Assembly (NCBI GenBank): GCA_017444985.1
Contig: JAFSVK010000148.1
Location: forward strand, 1-64,000
Source of the DNA: Bacillota bacterium
Lineage (GTDB): Bacteria > Bacillota > Clostridia > Lachnospirales > CAG-274
Length of the DNA stretch: 64,000 bases
Direction: 5' to 3'
Shown here: positions 51,147-60,094 of the stretch, piece after piece
Layout of the letters: every line of letters starts with the position of its first letter
How positions within the stretch are numbered: position 1 is the first letter of the stretch
Notes under the pieces: model-generated
Told to the model about the DNA's origin: nothing
What the model saw: the letters and a program-made list of their open reading frames with translations, nothing else
The model's database searches: none
Position numbers and translations under genes: made by a program

Positions 51147-52619
51147 ATGAGTGATATTATGTATAAAAGTACAAGAGGAAGCGAGAAAAAAGTAACTGCA
51201 AGTATGGCTATAGTACAGGGTATTGCCGAGGACGGAGGTCTTTTTGTTCCCGAAAGTATCCCTGCTATAGACTTTACTTTGGAGGAAAGCTTAAGCTACG
51301 ATTACAGGGAGCTGGCTTACAGAGTTTTGAGACTTTTACTTACGGATTATACCGAGGAAGAGCTTAGGTTTTGTATAAACAATGCCTATGATGATAAGTT
51401 TGACACAAAACTTATAGCCCCCGTGGTATCTGCGGGAAAGTACAATTTCCTTGAACTTTTTCACGGAAAGACCATAGCATTTAAGGATATGGCACTTTCC
51501 ATACTTCCCTATCTTTTAAAGACTGCAGCAAGGAAAAACGGTGTTAAGGAAGATATAGTTATACTTACAGCCACAAGCGGAGATACGGGTAAAGCCGCTT
51601 TAGAGGGCTTTGCCGATGTGGAGGGCACAAGGATAATAGTATTTTATCCCGAAACGGGAGTATCTCCCGTACAGAAGAGACAGATGGTAACACAAGTTGG
51701 TAAAAATACCAAGGTGGTTGCCATAAAGGGTAATTTTGACGATGCCCAAAGTGCCGTAAAGAGAATATTTACAGACAATGCTTTAAAGGCTGAGCTTAAA
51801 GAAAAGGGCTATGTATTCTCCTCTGCCAACTCCATAAATATAGGCAGACTTGCACCCCAGATAGTATACTACTTCTATGCTTACACTCAAATGGTAAAGA
51901 GCGGAAAGATAAAGGTGGGACAGGAAGTTAACTTTACCGTACCTACGGGTAACTTTGGTGATATACTTGCGGGATATTACGCTAAGCACATGGGTCTTCC
52001 CGTAAATAAGCTTATATGTGCATCAAATGACAATAAAGTACTTTTCGACTTCTTTGAAACGGGAGTTTATGATATAAACAGAGATTTTATACTTACTCCC
52101 TCACCTTCCATGGATATACTCATATCCTCCAATTTTGAAAGACTTCTCTACCATTCCTGCGAGGATACGGAGAAAATAAGCTCTGTTATGGGCAAGCTTT
52201 CAAAAGAGGGTAAGTATTCTTTTGAGGTGAACAAAGAGTTTGCGGGAGAATACGCCACAACATCCCAAACTTTGGAGGCTGTTAAAGAGCTTTTTGAGGC
52301 TACAAACTATGTTATGGACACCCATACCGCAGTGGCTTATGCTTCATACAAAAAATATGTGGCAAATACGGGAGATAACACCGAAAATGTTATAGTTTCC
52401 ACCGCCAGCCCCTTTAAATTCGCAAAGGATGTTTTAAAAGCCATAGATGAAAAATACGAGGGTATAGATCCTTTCAAGGCTCTTGAAGAGTTGGAGAAGG
52501 TAAGCAAAATATCCGTACCCGCACCTATAAAGGGTATAGATAAAAGACCCGTGCTCCACGAGGATGTTATAGAAAGAGAAAACATAGAAGCCTATGTTAA
52601 AAAACAGCTTATAGGTTAA
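51147..52619 (+). CDS. thrC: Threonine synthase
   Basis: ThrC converts O-phosphohomoserine to threonine with pyridoxal phosphate. The 490-residue protein is of the longer (fungal/E. coli-like) class: MYKSTRG at the start, the PLP lysine Lys113 in TIAFKDMAL, TATSGDTGKAA as the phosphate/substrate loop, and FTVPTGNFGDILAGYYA further on. AGAGGT precedes the ATG. hom and thrB are not nearby. The next gene follows after 13 bases. Confidence 0.95.
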   Translation: MSDIMYKSTRGSEKKVTASMAIVQGIAEDGGLFVPESIPAIDFTLEESLSYDYRELAYRVLRLLLTDYTEEELRFCINNAYDDKFDTKLIAPVVSAGKYNFLELFHGKTIAFKDMALSILPYLLKTAARKNGVKEDIVILTATSGDTGKAALEGFADVEGTRIIVFYPETGVSPVQKRQMVTQVGKNTKVVAIKGNFDDAQSAVKRIFTDNALKAELKEKGYVFSSANSINIGRLAPQIVYYFYAYTQMVKSGKIKVGQEVNFTVPTGNFGDILAGYYAKHMGLPVNKLICASNDNKVLFDFFETGVYDINRDFILTPSPSMDILISSNFERLLYHSCEDTEKISSVMGKLSKEGKYSFEVNKEFAGEYATTSQTLEAVKELFEATNYVMDTHTAVAYASYKKYVANTGDNTENVIVSTASPFKFAKDVLKAIDEKYEGIDPFKALEELEKVSKISVPAPIKGIDKRPVLHEDVIERENIEAYVKKQLIG

Positions 52620-52632
52620 GGAGCGTAAAGGC

Positions 52633-53043
52633 TTGAATACCAATATATATGCAAGAGTGGTACAATACTACGAGACCGATAAAATGGGTGTTGTGCACCA
52701 TTCAAAATATTTTTGCTGGTTTGAAGAGGCAAGAACAGACCTTATGGCTAAAAACGGCATACTCTACCGAGATATGGAGGCTATGGGCGTAATGATGCCC
52801 GTAACAAAGGCTGATTGTAAGTATAAAAAAGGAGCTAAATACTTCGAAAAAGTCTACATCCATACAAGGGTGGAAAAGTTCGGCGGAGCTAAAATGGTCT
52901 TTGCTTACGATGTTAAAAACCAAGAGGGAGATACCCTCGTAACGGGCTCCACGGAGCATTGCTTTGTAGACGATAACTTTGCTCCCGTTAATTTAAAAAA
53001 ATACCTTCCCTCCCTTTATGAAAAATTAGAGGGTGTTGTGTAA
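52633..53043 (+). CDS. Acyl-CoA thioesterase (YbgC/4HBT family)
   Basis: The 136-residue hotdog-fold thioesterase has the family signature YYETDKMGVVHHSKYFCWFEEARTD, with the catalytic Asp in TDKMG. It hydrolyses acyl-CoA or acyl-ACP; the chain length is not predictable. The start is a TTG at 52633 with AAGGAG nine bases ahead; no ATG is available before the conserved region. It is co-transcribed with thrC and followed by a strong terminator. Confidence 0.92.
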   Translation: MNTNIYARVVQYYETDKMGVVHHSKYFCWFEEARTDLMAKNGILYRDMEAMGVMMPVTKADCKYKKGAKYFEKVYIHTRVEKFGGAKMVFAYDVKNQEGDTLVTGSTEHCFVDDNFAPVNLKKYLPSLYEKLEGVV

Positions 53044-53076
53044 CGATTACTCGTTATGTTAGGAGATACAAGAATG

Positions 53077-53126
53077 AAAGGGATTGTGAAAAACAAAAAT
53101 GATAAGTTTTTCACAGTCCCTTGTTG
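53077..53126 (+). terminator. Terminator of thrC-thioesterase
   Basis: AAGGGATTGTGAAAAA pairs with TTTTTCACAGTCCCTT (one G-T pair) across a loop of about 13 bases and runs into TTGTTGTAT. Confidence 0.85.
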
Positions 53127-53240
53127 TATATTGGTGCGTTTATAATCTTTACAAACTTTTTGCAATATGGTAAAATAATATCGGTAGAAGATTTAGGGGA
53201 ATGCCGATAAAAGTTTTTTTCAAAATTTGGGGTGATATAA

Positions 53241-54200
53241 ATGGGTGTGATCGATACGGAAAGCAAATTATATTTTTCGAAAAATTCAATATTTGCCGAT
53301 ATGTTTAATTTTAAGTTATATAACGGAGAAAACGTTATAAAAGCCCATGAGTTGAGGGAACTCGACACAACGGAGATCTCTGTTCCCTACGGAAACGGAG
53401 CAAGAGTGCCAATACAAAAGAGCAGAGATGTATTAAAAATATGGTCGGCAATGACAGACGGTAGGGCTGTGTATGTTATACTCGGTTCCGAGGTACAGGA
53501 TAAAATACACTATGCTATGCCTGTTAAAAACGGTTTATATGATATGCTTGGATATGCAAGTCAGGTCAACGAATCGAGGAAATCTTATAAAAATGACTCA
53601 AAGAATGCCGATCTAAGCATTGACAACGGTACCGTAAAAATAAAACTTACAAGTGCAGAGTTCTTGTCGGGTTTTCGCAAGGAAGATAAGATAATTCCCA
53701 TAATCACACTGACTGTATATTTGTCGGCGGAGGAGTGGGACGGGCCTTTGGATCTATACGGTATGTTGGATATAGAGGATAAAGAGCTTCTTAAATTTAT
53801 ACCTAATTATTGGGTGAATTTAATAGCACCTACGAATATGAATGACAACGATTTTGATAAATTTCACACCGACCTTGGACTTGCTATGAAGGTGTTGAAA
53901 TATCAAAATGAGGGTGTTGTGGAAGTAATACAATCCACAAATCATAAAAAGATAGACAGAGATACGGCGGTTTTTCTAAATGCCGTAACAAATCTCGGAC
54001 TTGAATTTCAAGAAAAGGAGGAGGCAATAGATATGTGTAAGGCTATGGAGGATTATACAAAAAAGCAGAGGATCGTTGGGGCTATTGAGGCTATGAAACG
54101 ATTAAACACATCAGACCCCGACATTGTCAATACTATTATGGACATGTTTGATGTAACAAGGGATTATGTTCTTGCGTTACTTACGCCTAAAATGGCTTGA
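53241..54200 (+). CDS. Rpn/PD-(D/E)XK nuclease family transposase-like protein
   Basis: The 319-residue protein belongs to the recombination-promoting nuclease group common in Clostridia. It begins with the typical SIFADMFNFKLYNGENVIKAHEL and LDTTEI, followed by RDVLKIWSAMTDGRAVYVILGSEVQDKIHYAMPVKN and the core strand IIPITLTVYL-type segment IIPIITLTVYLSAEEWDGP. It is free-standing, with GGGGTGAT before the ATG. Such genes move and multiply without known terminal repeats, and their cellular role is unclear. Its last ~170 bases are repeated just downstream. Confidence 0.85.
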   Translation: MGVIDTESKLYFSKNSIFADMFNFKLYNGENVIKAHELRELDTTEISVPYGNGARVPIQKSRDVLKIWSAMTDGRAVYVILGSEVQDKIHYAMPVKNGLYDMLGYASQVNESRKSYKNDSKNADLSIDNGTVKIKLTSAEFLSGFRKEDKIIPIITLTVYLSAEEWDGPLDLYGMLDIEDKELLKFIPNYWVNLIAPTNMNDNDFDKFHTDLGLAMKVLKYQNEGVVEVIQSTNHKKIDRDTAVFLNAVTNLGLEFQEKEEAIDMCKAMEDYTKKQRIVGAIEAMKRLNTSDPDIVNTIMDMFDVTRDYVLALLTPKMA

Positions 54201-54380
54201 AAGGACGACAGATATGTGCAAGGCTATGGAGGATTATAAAAAAAGCAGAGGATCGTTGGGGCTATTGATATATTAAAATTAGATGGTGTATCCGATGAGG
54301 ATATTATTGCAAAAGTAATGAAACTATTTGATGTAACAAGAGATTATGTTCTTGCATTGCTTACACTCAAAACAGCTTGA
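54030..54380 (+). repeat. Tandem duplication of the Rpn gene 3' end
   Basis: The last ~170 bases of the Rpn gene (54030-54200) recur at 54211-54380. The first 55 bases of the two units are almost the same, with a one-base loss in the A run of the second; the middle has diverged; and the ends both read ...TTTGATGTAACAAG.GATTATGTTCTTGC.TT. In the second unit the protein reading resumes as IDILKLDGVSDEDIIAKVM and ends TLKTA, so it is an older copy of the C-terminal helix module rather than a new duplicate. Confidence 0.85.
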
Positions 54381-54390
54381 AAATAAGTTT

Positions 54391-54585
54391 ATGTTATTGT
54401 CAAATAGAAAGATATCTGTTTTTGATTGCAACGAGAAATTTACGGTTTATTCGCTGAAAACCAATGCAATTAGAATTGTATTCGGTAAACATTATACACA
54501 GCTTTCGGAAGAAGAAACAGAAAGATTTTTAGAAAAACACTGTAAGTATGTAGAGAGAATTGACTGCGTTAGCTATTTGAAATAG
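54391..54585 (+). CDS. Small hypothetical protein next to Rpn gene
   Basis: A 64-residue frame from ATG at 54391 (LLSNRKISVFDCNEKFTVYS...) with a beta-then-helix look. There is no convincing ribosome site, and the frame can be extended upstream only through the duplicated Rpn tail. I recognise no family. It may be a real small gene or another piece of the mobile locus. Confidence 0.35.
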   Translation: MLLSNRKISVFDCNEKFTVYSLKTNAIRIVFGKHYTQLSEEETERFLEKHCKYVERIDCVSYLK

Positions 54586-54623
54586 TTGACTTGCGATTTA
54601 TGAGTTTTAATGTTGTATAACAA

Positions 54624-54666
54624 AAACCCTTTGTGTTTGGTTTGTTAACCATGATGCAAAGGGTTT
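54624..54666. terminator. Hairpin before the fatty-acid operon
   Basis: AAACCCTTTG pairs with CAAAGGGTTT, enclosing a second small hairpin (TGGTT/AACCA). It would end transcripts from the Rpn locus and shield the fab promoter 33 bases further on. The T content after the stem is modest. Confidence 0.6.
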
Positions 54667-54698
54667 ATATATTTGCCTTTTTCAAAATTATGCAACAC

Positions 54699-54741
54699 TT
54701 GACTTTAAGGGGGATATTTGGTATACTTTGAATATCAAAGT
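54699..54741 (+). promoter_or_regulatory. fab operon promoter with FabT-type operator
   Basis: TTGACT (54699-54704), a 17-base spacer and TATACT (54722-54727) form a strong promoter. Overlapping the -10 box is the perfect palindrome ACTTTGA-ATA-TCAAAGT (54725-54741), which matches the operator type bound by FabT, the MarR-family repressor of fatty-acid genes in streptococci and related Firmicutes. Bound repressor would block RNA polymerase directly. The gene just downstream encodes such a regulator, so self-control together with control of the whole operon is the natural reading. Confidence 0.85.
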
Positions 54742-54777
54742 TTTTTATGTGTACTTCAAGGAAAAGAGGTTTTTAAA

Positions 54778-55215
54778 TTGGAAAACACATTTGAGAAGCT
54801 TAATCGCCTTATTATCGGGGCTTTTAACGATATTACAAAGGGCGAGCAAAAGGCTATAAAAGAAGGCGGTTTTGACAATGTGTCGGTCAGTGAGGCTCAT
54901 ACCGTAGATGCTATAGGTATGTATGTACCGAAGACCATGTCCGCCGTAGCCAATAAGCTTGATGTTACTTTGGGAACCTTGACGGTGGCTGTAAATCACC
55001 TTGTTAAAAAAGGATTGGTGGTAAGAGACCGTTCCGATTTTGACAAAAGAGTTTATATGCTCTCCCTCACACCCGAAGGAAAGAGACTTTACAAGATACA
55101 TCAAAAGTTTCATCTTGAGCTTGTAAAGAGCCTTATAGTGGATCTGTCCGACTATGAGGCGGAAAAATTTGTTGAGGCATTTTCAAGTCTCAACAGGTTT
55201 TTGAATACTGTTTAA
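54778..55215 (+). CDS. fabT: MarR-family regulator, FabT type
   Basis: A winged-helix MarR protein of 146 codons. Seen: helix-turn-helix MSAVANKLDVTLGTLTVAVNHLVKKGLV with the wing DRSDFDKRVYMLSLTPEGKRL, flanked by dimerisation helices. Being first in a fatty-acid operon with a FabT-type palindrome at its promoter, it most likely represses the operon when long-chain acyl-ACP is plentiful. A longer frame upstream would start before the promoter -10 box and cannot be translated from this message; the TTG at 54778 with AGAGGT ahead is the likely start. Confidence 0.9.
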   Translation: MENTFEKLNRLIIGAFNDITKGEQKAIKEGGFDNVSVSEAHTVDAIGMYVPKTMSAVANKLDVTLGTLTVAVNHLVKKGLVVRDRSDFDKRVYMLSLTPEGKRLYKIHQKFHLELVKSLIVDLSDYEAEKFVEAFSSLNRFLNTV

Positions 55216-55226
55216 AGGAGAGGTAT

Positions 55227-56198
55227 ATGGTAAAAAGCAATATATTATCTACAGCTATGTATGCGCCGAGCTATGTGCTTACCAACGATGAAATGAGCCG
55301 TATAGTAGATACCAGTGACGAGTGGATAACCACAAGAACGGGTATAAAAAGAAGGCACATCTCACGGGGAGAAAACACATCGGATATGGCTGTAAAGGCA
55401 GGGAAAAAGGCTATTGAAAAGGCGGGACTTTCCCCTTTGGATATAGATGCCGTAATACTTGCCTCCATGTCGGCTGATTACAATACCCCAAGCAGTGCTT
55501 GTATAGTACAGGGAGCCTTAGGCTGCGAAAATGCCTTTGCTTTCGACTTAAGTGCGGCTTGTTCGGGCTTTGTATATGCTTTAAGCTGTGCCGATAAATT
55601 CATAGTATCCGGAGCATACAAAAACATACTTGTTATAGGTGCGGAGTGTCTTTCAAAGGTGCTTAACTGGCAGGACAGAGGTACCTGCGTAATATTCGGC
55701 GACGGAGCGGGGGCTGCTGTTTTAAGTGCGGGAAGTACAGGCGGCATTATAGCGGAAGACCTCCATGCAAGGGGTACGGATGCGGACAAGCTTACCACCT
55801 TGTATTCTCCCGTGAACAATACACTTTATAAGTATGAGGGAGAGCCAAAGCCCTATGTTGAAATGGACGGAAGGGCGATATTTAATTTTGCCGTAAAGAC
55901 AGTGCCTAAAAGCATAGCAGAGGTTGTAAATAAAGCCTCCCTTACCTTTGATGATATTAAATATATCGTTCCCCATCAAGCCAATGCAAGAATAATAGAT
56001 GCTATGGCAAAAAAGCTTAAAGTATCTGTAGATAAATTTTTTGTAAACATAGACGAATACGGAAACACATCGGCGGCAAGTATACCCATGGCTCTTGCTC
56101 AGATGGATGAAGAAAATATGCTCCAAAAAGGCGATAAAATAATTATAACGGGCTTTGGCGGAGGATTGACTTGGGGCAGTATGCTCATAGAAATATAA
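55227..56198 (+). CDS. fabH: 3-oxoacyl-ACP synthase III FabH
   Basis: FabH starts fatty-acid synthesis by joining acetyl-CoA (or a branched acyl-CoA) to malonyl-ACP. The 323-residue protein has the active-site triad Cys112 (SAACSGF), His250 (PHQANARI) and Asn280 (YGNTSAAS), and the CoA-binding start TSDEWITTRTGIKRRHI. AAAGGAGAGG precedes the ATG, 11 bases after fabT. acpP, which in many relatives follows fabH, is missing at this spot. Confidence 0.96.
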   Translation: MVKSNILSTAMYAPSYVLTNDEMSRIVDTSDEWITTRTGIKRRHISRGENTSDMAVKAGKKAIEKAGLSPLDIDAVILASMSADYNTPSSACIVQGALGCENAFAFDLSAACSGFVYALSCADKFIVSGAYKNILVIGAECLSKVLNWQDRGTCVIFGDGAGAAVLSAGSTGGIIAEDLHARGTDADKLTTLYSPVNNTLYKYEGEPKPYVEMDGRAIFNFAVKTVPKSIAEVVNKASLTFDDIKYIVPHQANARIIDAMAKKLKVSVDKFFVNIDEYGNTSAASIPMALAQMDEENMLQKGDKIIITGFGGGLTWGSMLIEI

Positions 56199-56221
56199 TT
56201 TAAAACAGAGAGGAACCGAAA

Positions 56222-57157
56222 ATGGAAACACGCTTATGTAAAATGCTTGGAATAAAATATCCTATCTTTCAGGGTGCTATGGCTTGGATAGCCGATGCAA
56301 GCCTTGCCTCCGCCGTATCAAATGCGGGAGGACTGGGTATTATTGCTGCGGGAAACGCTCCCGCCGATGTGGTGGAAAAAGAGATAAAAGAGTGCAAGAA
56401 GCTTACCGATAAGCCCTTTGGTGTAAATATAATGCTCCTTTCACCCTTTGTTGACGATATAGTGGAGTTGGTATGTCGTGAGGGCATAAAGGTAGTTACT
56501 ACGGGAGCGGGCAACCCCTCAAAGTATATGGATAAATTCAAAGAACACGATATTTGTCTTATACCCGTTGTACCCAGTGTAGCTCAGGCAAAAAAGATGG
56601 AAAAAATAGGAGCAAGTGCCGTTATAGCAGAAGGTATGGAAAGCGGTGGCCACATAGGTAAGCTTACTACCATGGCTCTTGTGCCTCAGGTAGTGGATGC
56701 GGTAACTATCCCCGTACTTGCGGCAGGCGGTATTGCAGACGGCAGAGGTATGGCAGCAGGCTTTATGCTCGGTGCTGAGGGTGTACAAATAGGTACACGC
56801 TTCCTTGTGGCAAATGAATGTACCGTACACGAAAACTACAAAAACAAAATATTAAAGGCAAACGACCTTTCTACCGTTATAACGGGCAACATCACGGGTC
56901 ACCCCGTAAGAGTTATTAAAAATAAGCTTACAAATGCCTTCCTTCAAGCAGAGAAAGAGGAAATGGCAAAAGATACTCCCGACCTTGCAAGGTTCGACCT
57001 TCTCGGCAGAGGTGCTCTTCAAAAGTCCGTTAAAGAGGGCGATATCGATAACGGCTCTGTTATGAGCGGTCAGATAGCGGGCATGGTAAACAAAGAGCAA
57101 AGTTGCAGTGAGATAATAGAAGAGATAATGCAAGAATTTAACGCACTTGTAAAATAA
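56222..57157 (+). CDS. fabK: Enoyl-ACP reductase II FabK
   Basis: FabK is the FMN-dependent enoyl-ACP reductase that completes each elongation round. The 311-residue TIM-barrel protein (nitronate monooxygenase-like) has YPIFQGAMAWIADASLASAVSNAGGLGIIAAGNA at its start (two pieces of a longer conserved run), the FMN phosphate region AAGGIADGRGMAAGFMLGA, and GVQIGTRFL. Because FabK is present and no fabI or fabL is seen, the strain's pathway in this operon would be insensitive to triclosan. Confidence 0.95.
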   Translation: METRLCKMLGIKYPIFQGAMAWIADASLASAVSNAGGLGIIAAGNAPADVVEKEIKECKKLTDKPFGVNIMLLSPFVDDIVELVCREGIKVVTTGAGNPSKYMDKFKEHDICLIPVVPSVAQAKKMEKIGASAVIAEGMESGGHIGKLTTMALVPQVVDAVTIPVLAAGGIADGRGMAAGFMLGAEGVQIGTRFLVANECTVHENYKNKILKANDLSTVITGNITGHPVRVIKNKLTNAFLQAEKEEMAKDTPDLARFDLLGRGALQKSVKEGDIDNGSVMSGQIAGMVNKEQSCSEIIEEIMQEFNALVK

Positions 57158-57189
57158 TTTATTATATATCCCCAATCGGAGGTTAAAAG

Positions 57190-58116
57190 ATGATAGCATT
57201 TATGTTCAGCGGTCAGGGTGCTCAAAAGGCAGGTATGGGCAAGGAGATCTACGATAATTTTCCCTGTGCCAAAGAAGTTTTTGATAAAGCGGATGAGGCT
57301 TTGGGTATAAAAATATCCGATATATGCTTTAACGAGGACGAAAGACTTAACGAAACGGAGTACACCCAGCCCGCTATACTTACAATGAGTGTTGCGGCTT
57401 TAAAGGTGGCTTTGGAAAAAGGCCTTAAGGCGGATTTTGTGGCAGGTTTAAGTTTGGGAGAGTATTCTGCCCATGTGGCAAGCGGTAGCTTCGACTTTGA
57501 AGATGCCGTAAAGCTTGTAAGAAAAAGAGGCAGATTTATGACGGAGGCTGTGCCTTTGGGAGAGGGCGGTATGTGTGCCGTACTGAACTTGGAGGAAGAA
57601 AAGATACAACAGGCTTGCGATGAGGTAAAAGACATAGGAAGATGCTACATAGCAAACTACAATTGTCCCGGGCAAATAGCCATAGCGGGAGATAAGGCGG
57701 CTGTGGAAAAGGCTGCGGAAAAAGTAAAAGAGCTTGGAGCGAGAAAGGCAGTTATGCTGAATGTATCGGGACCTTTCCACACACCTCTTCTTGAAAGCGC
57801 ATCCGTAAAGCTTAACAAAGAACTTTTGCAAATAGATATAAAGGATATGGCTGTACCCGTTATAACAAACCTTAACGCAAAGCCCGTTCCTTCAAAAGAC
57901 GATATCATCCCCATACTTACAAAACAGGTAATGAGCCCTGTAAGATGGGAACAGACCGTAAGATATCTGCTTGAACAAGGAGTGGATACCTTTATAGAGA
58001 TAGGACCCGGTAAGACCCTTTCTTCATTTGTGAAAAAGGTGGATAAAAATGTGGCTGTATACAATATTGAGGATATGGCATCTCTTGAAAAAACATGCGG
58101 AGGAATGGAATGTTAA
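57190..58116 (+). CDS. fabD: Malonyl-CoA:ACP transacylase FabD
   Basis: FabD loads malonyl groups onto ACP. The 308-residue protein shows the N-terminal FMFSGQGAQ, the nucleophile Ser88 in GLSLGEYSA, an Arg in RGRFM, and the catalytic His in VSGPFHTPLL. GGAGG lies before the ATG. Its last seven bases overlap the fabG start, so the two are translationally coupled. Confidence 0.96.
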   Translation: MIAFMFSGQGAQKAGMGKEIYDNFPCAKEVFDKADEALGIKISDICFNEDERLNETEYTQPAILTMSVAALKVALEKGLKADFVAGLSLGEYSAHVASGSFDFEDAVKLVRKRGRFMTEAVPLGEGGMCAVLNLEEEKIQQACDEVKDIGRCYIANYNCPGQIAIAGDKAAVEKAAEKVKELGARKAVMLNVSGPFHTPLLESASVKLNKELLQIDIKDMAVPVITNLNAKPVPSKDDIIPILTKQVMSPVRWEQTVRYLLEQGVDTFIEIGPGKTLSSFVKKVDKNVAVYNIEDMASLEKTCGGMEC

Positions 58117-58841
58117 AAGATAAAAATGTGATCGTTACAGGCGGAGCAAAGGGTATAGGAAAGGCTATAGCGACAGAATTTGCAAAACAGGGAGCAAATA
58201 TAGTATTAAACTACAGATCCACATCCCCCGAGGCTACCAAAAGCGAGATAGAAAGCTTCGGTGTGAAATGTCTTACCATACAGGCTGATGTAAGCGATTT
58301 TGAACAGGCAAAAGACCTTGCCGAAAAAGCCAATGAGGAGCTGGGCAGTATAGATGTTCTTGTAAATAACGCAGGTATCACGAAAGACGGTCTTGTACTC
58401 AGAATGAGTGAAGAGGACTTTGATGCCGTTATACAGACCAACCTTAAAGGCACCTTCAATATGATAAAGCATGTAAGCAAAATAATGTTTAAGCAGAAAA
58501 GCGGTAACATTATAAATATGAGCAGTGTTATAGGTCTTGCGGGAAATGTGGGACAGCTCAACTATGCCGCAAGCAAGGCGGGAGTAATAGGTGTGACCTA
58601 CAGTGCCGCAAAGGAATTTGCCGCAAGGAACATAAGAGTAAATGCCATTGCTCCGGGTATGATAGACACGGATATGACAGCAGTTCTCAGCGACAAGGTA
58701 AAAGAGGGTATACTTTCTCAAATACCTTTAAAGAGGTTCGGCAAGCCCGAGGAGATAGCTAAAACAGCTGTCTTTCTTGCGGAGAACGAGTATATCACGG
58801 GTCAGGTAATAACGGTAGACGGCGGTATGGTCATAGGTTAA
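58110..58841 (+). CDS. fabG: 3-oxoacyl-ACP reductase FabG
   Basis: A short-chain dehydrogenase of 243 residues that reduces 3-oxoacyl-ACP with NADPH. It has TGGAKGIGKAIA for cofactor binding, NNAGIT, the Ser in NMSSVIG, and the Tyr/Lys pair in LNYAASKAGV, ending in the family's GQVITVDGGM. The ATG at 58110 has GGAGGA at proper distance; an ATG five codons upstream lies in front of that site and is not used. Confidence 0.96.
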   Translation: MLKDKNVIVTGGAKGIGKAIATEFAKQGANIVLNYRSTSPEATKSEIESFGVKCLTIQADVSDFEQAKDLAEKANEELGSIDVLVNNAGITKDGLVLRMSEEDFDAVIQTNLKGTFNMIKHVSKIMFKQKSGNIINMSSVIGLAGNVGQLNYAASKAGVIGVTYSAAKEFAARNIRVNAIAPGMIDTDMTAVLSDKVKEGILSQIPLKRFGKPEEIAKTAVFLAENEYITGQVITVDGGMVIG

Positions 58842-58854
58842 GGAGAATATATAT

Positions 58855-60093
58855 ATGGATAGAAGAGTTGTTATAACAGGTATGGGAGCGGTAACTCCCA
58901 TAGGAAACAATATCGAAGAGTATGCAAGATCCCTTAAAGAGGGTAAGTGCGGTATAGGAAAGATCACTAAATTCGAATCTCCCGATTGCAAGGTAAGTGT
59001 AGCGGGTGAGGTAAAGAATTTCGATCCCGCACAGACAGTTGAGAAAAAAGAAGTTAAAAGAACGGACCTTTACAGCATATATGCCATGGAGGCAGCTCAA
59101 CAGGCTGTAGAAGACAGCGGTATCGACCTTGAGAGTATAGACAAGGAGCGTTTCGGTGTTATTATAGGTTCGGGTATAGGCGGACTTATAACAATAGAAG
59201 AACAGGGTAGGAAGCTGGAATCCAAGGGCGTAAACAAAATATCTCCCATGTTCATACCCATGGCTATAGAAAATATGGCAGCAGGTAACGTTGCTATAAG
59301 ATTTGGGGCAAGAGGTACCTGTATATCAGTGGTAACAGCCTGTGCCACAAGTACACACTGTATAGGCGAAGCCTACAGAAATATAAAGCACGGCTACAGC
59401 GACTACATTTTAACGGGTGGTTCCGAGGCTGCGGTATGTGAGCTTGGTATAGGCGGGTTTGCCGCATTGAAGGCTCTCTCCACAAGCGACGATCCCGAAA
59501 GAGCCTCCATACCTTTCGACAAGGAAAGAGGCGGCTTTGTAATGGGCGAGGGCGCAGGAGTTATGTTTATAGAGTCTCTTGAGAGCGCTCAGGCAAGAGG
59601 TGCAAAGATATATGCGGAAATAGTAGGCTACGGTACTACCTGTGATGCCTACCATATCACAAGCCCCAGACTTGACGGCGACGGAGCTTCAAAGGCTATG
59701 TTGAATGCTATGGCAGAGGCGGGCATAGAGCCTAAGGACATAGACTATATAAATGCTCACGGCACAAGTACCCATATAAACGATGCCTCGGAGACTTTAG
59801 CCATAAAGAAGGCATTCGGTGAGTATGCAAAAACGGTTTCAATAAGTTCCACAAAGTCCATGACAGGCCATCTCTTAGGTGCTACGGGTGCCATAGAGGC
59901 AATTGCTTGCGTTATAGCTATGAAGGACAGTTTCATACCCCCCACTATAGGTTACAAAGTACCCGATGAGGAGTGCGACCTTGATTATACCGTAAACAAG
60001 GCTAAGGAAAAAGAAGTTAAATACACTCTCAGCAACACCTTAGGTTTCGGCGGACACAACGGCGTTATATGTCTTAAAAAGTGGGAGGGCTGA
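58855..60093 (+). CDS. fabF: 3-oxoacyl-ACP synthase II FabF
   Basis: The elongating condensing enzyme. In 412 residues the Cys-His-His triad is clear: Cys163 in VTACATSTH, His302 in NAHGTSTHIND and His339 in SMTGHLLGA, with Lys334 nearby. It opens VVITGMGAVTPIGN. The next gene (fabZ) starts one base after its stop. In many Clostridia accB lies between fabF and fabZ; it is absent here. Confidence 0.96.
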   Translation: MDRRVVITGMGAVTPIGNNIEEYARSLKEGKCGIGKITKFESPDCKVSVAGEVKNFDPAQTVEKKEVKRTDLYSIYAMEAAQQAVEDSGIDLESIDKERFGVIIGSGIGGLITIEEQGRKLESKGVNKISPMFIPMAIENMAAGNVAIRFGARGTCISVVTACATSTHCIGEAYRNIKHGYSDYILTGGSEAAVCELGIGGFAALKALSTSDDPERASIPFDKERGGFVMGEGAGVMFIESLESAQARGAKIYAEIVGYGTTCDAYHITSPRLDGDGASKAMLNAMAEAGIEPKDIDYINAHGTSTHINDASETLAIKKAFGEYAKTVSISSTKSMTGHLLGATGAIEAIACVIAMKDSFIPPTIGYKVPDEECDLDYTVNKAKEKEVKYTLSNTLGFGGHNGVICLKKWEG

Positions 60094-60094
60094 A

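Noticed and set aside
54718-54777. Longer N-terminus for the FabT-type regulator
   Set aside because: The upstream codons include the promoter -10 box and operator, so they are not in the transcript.
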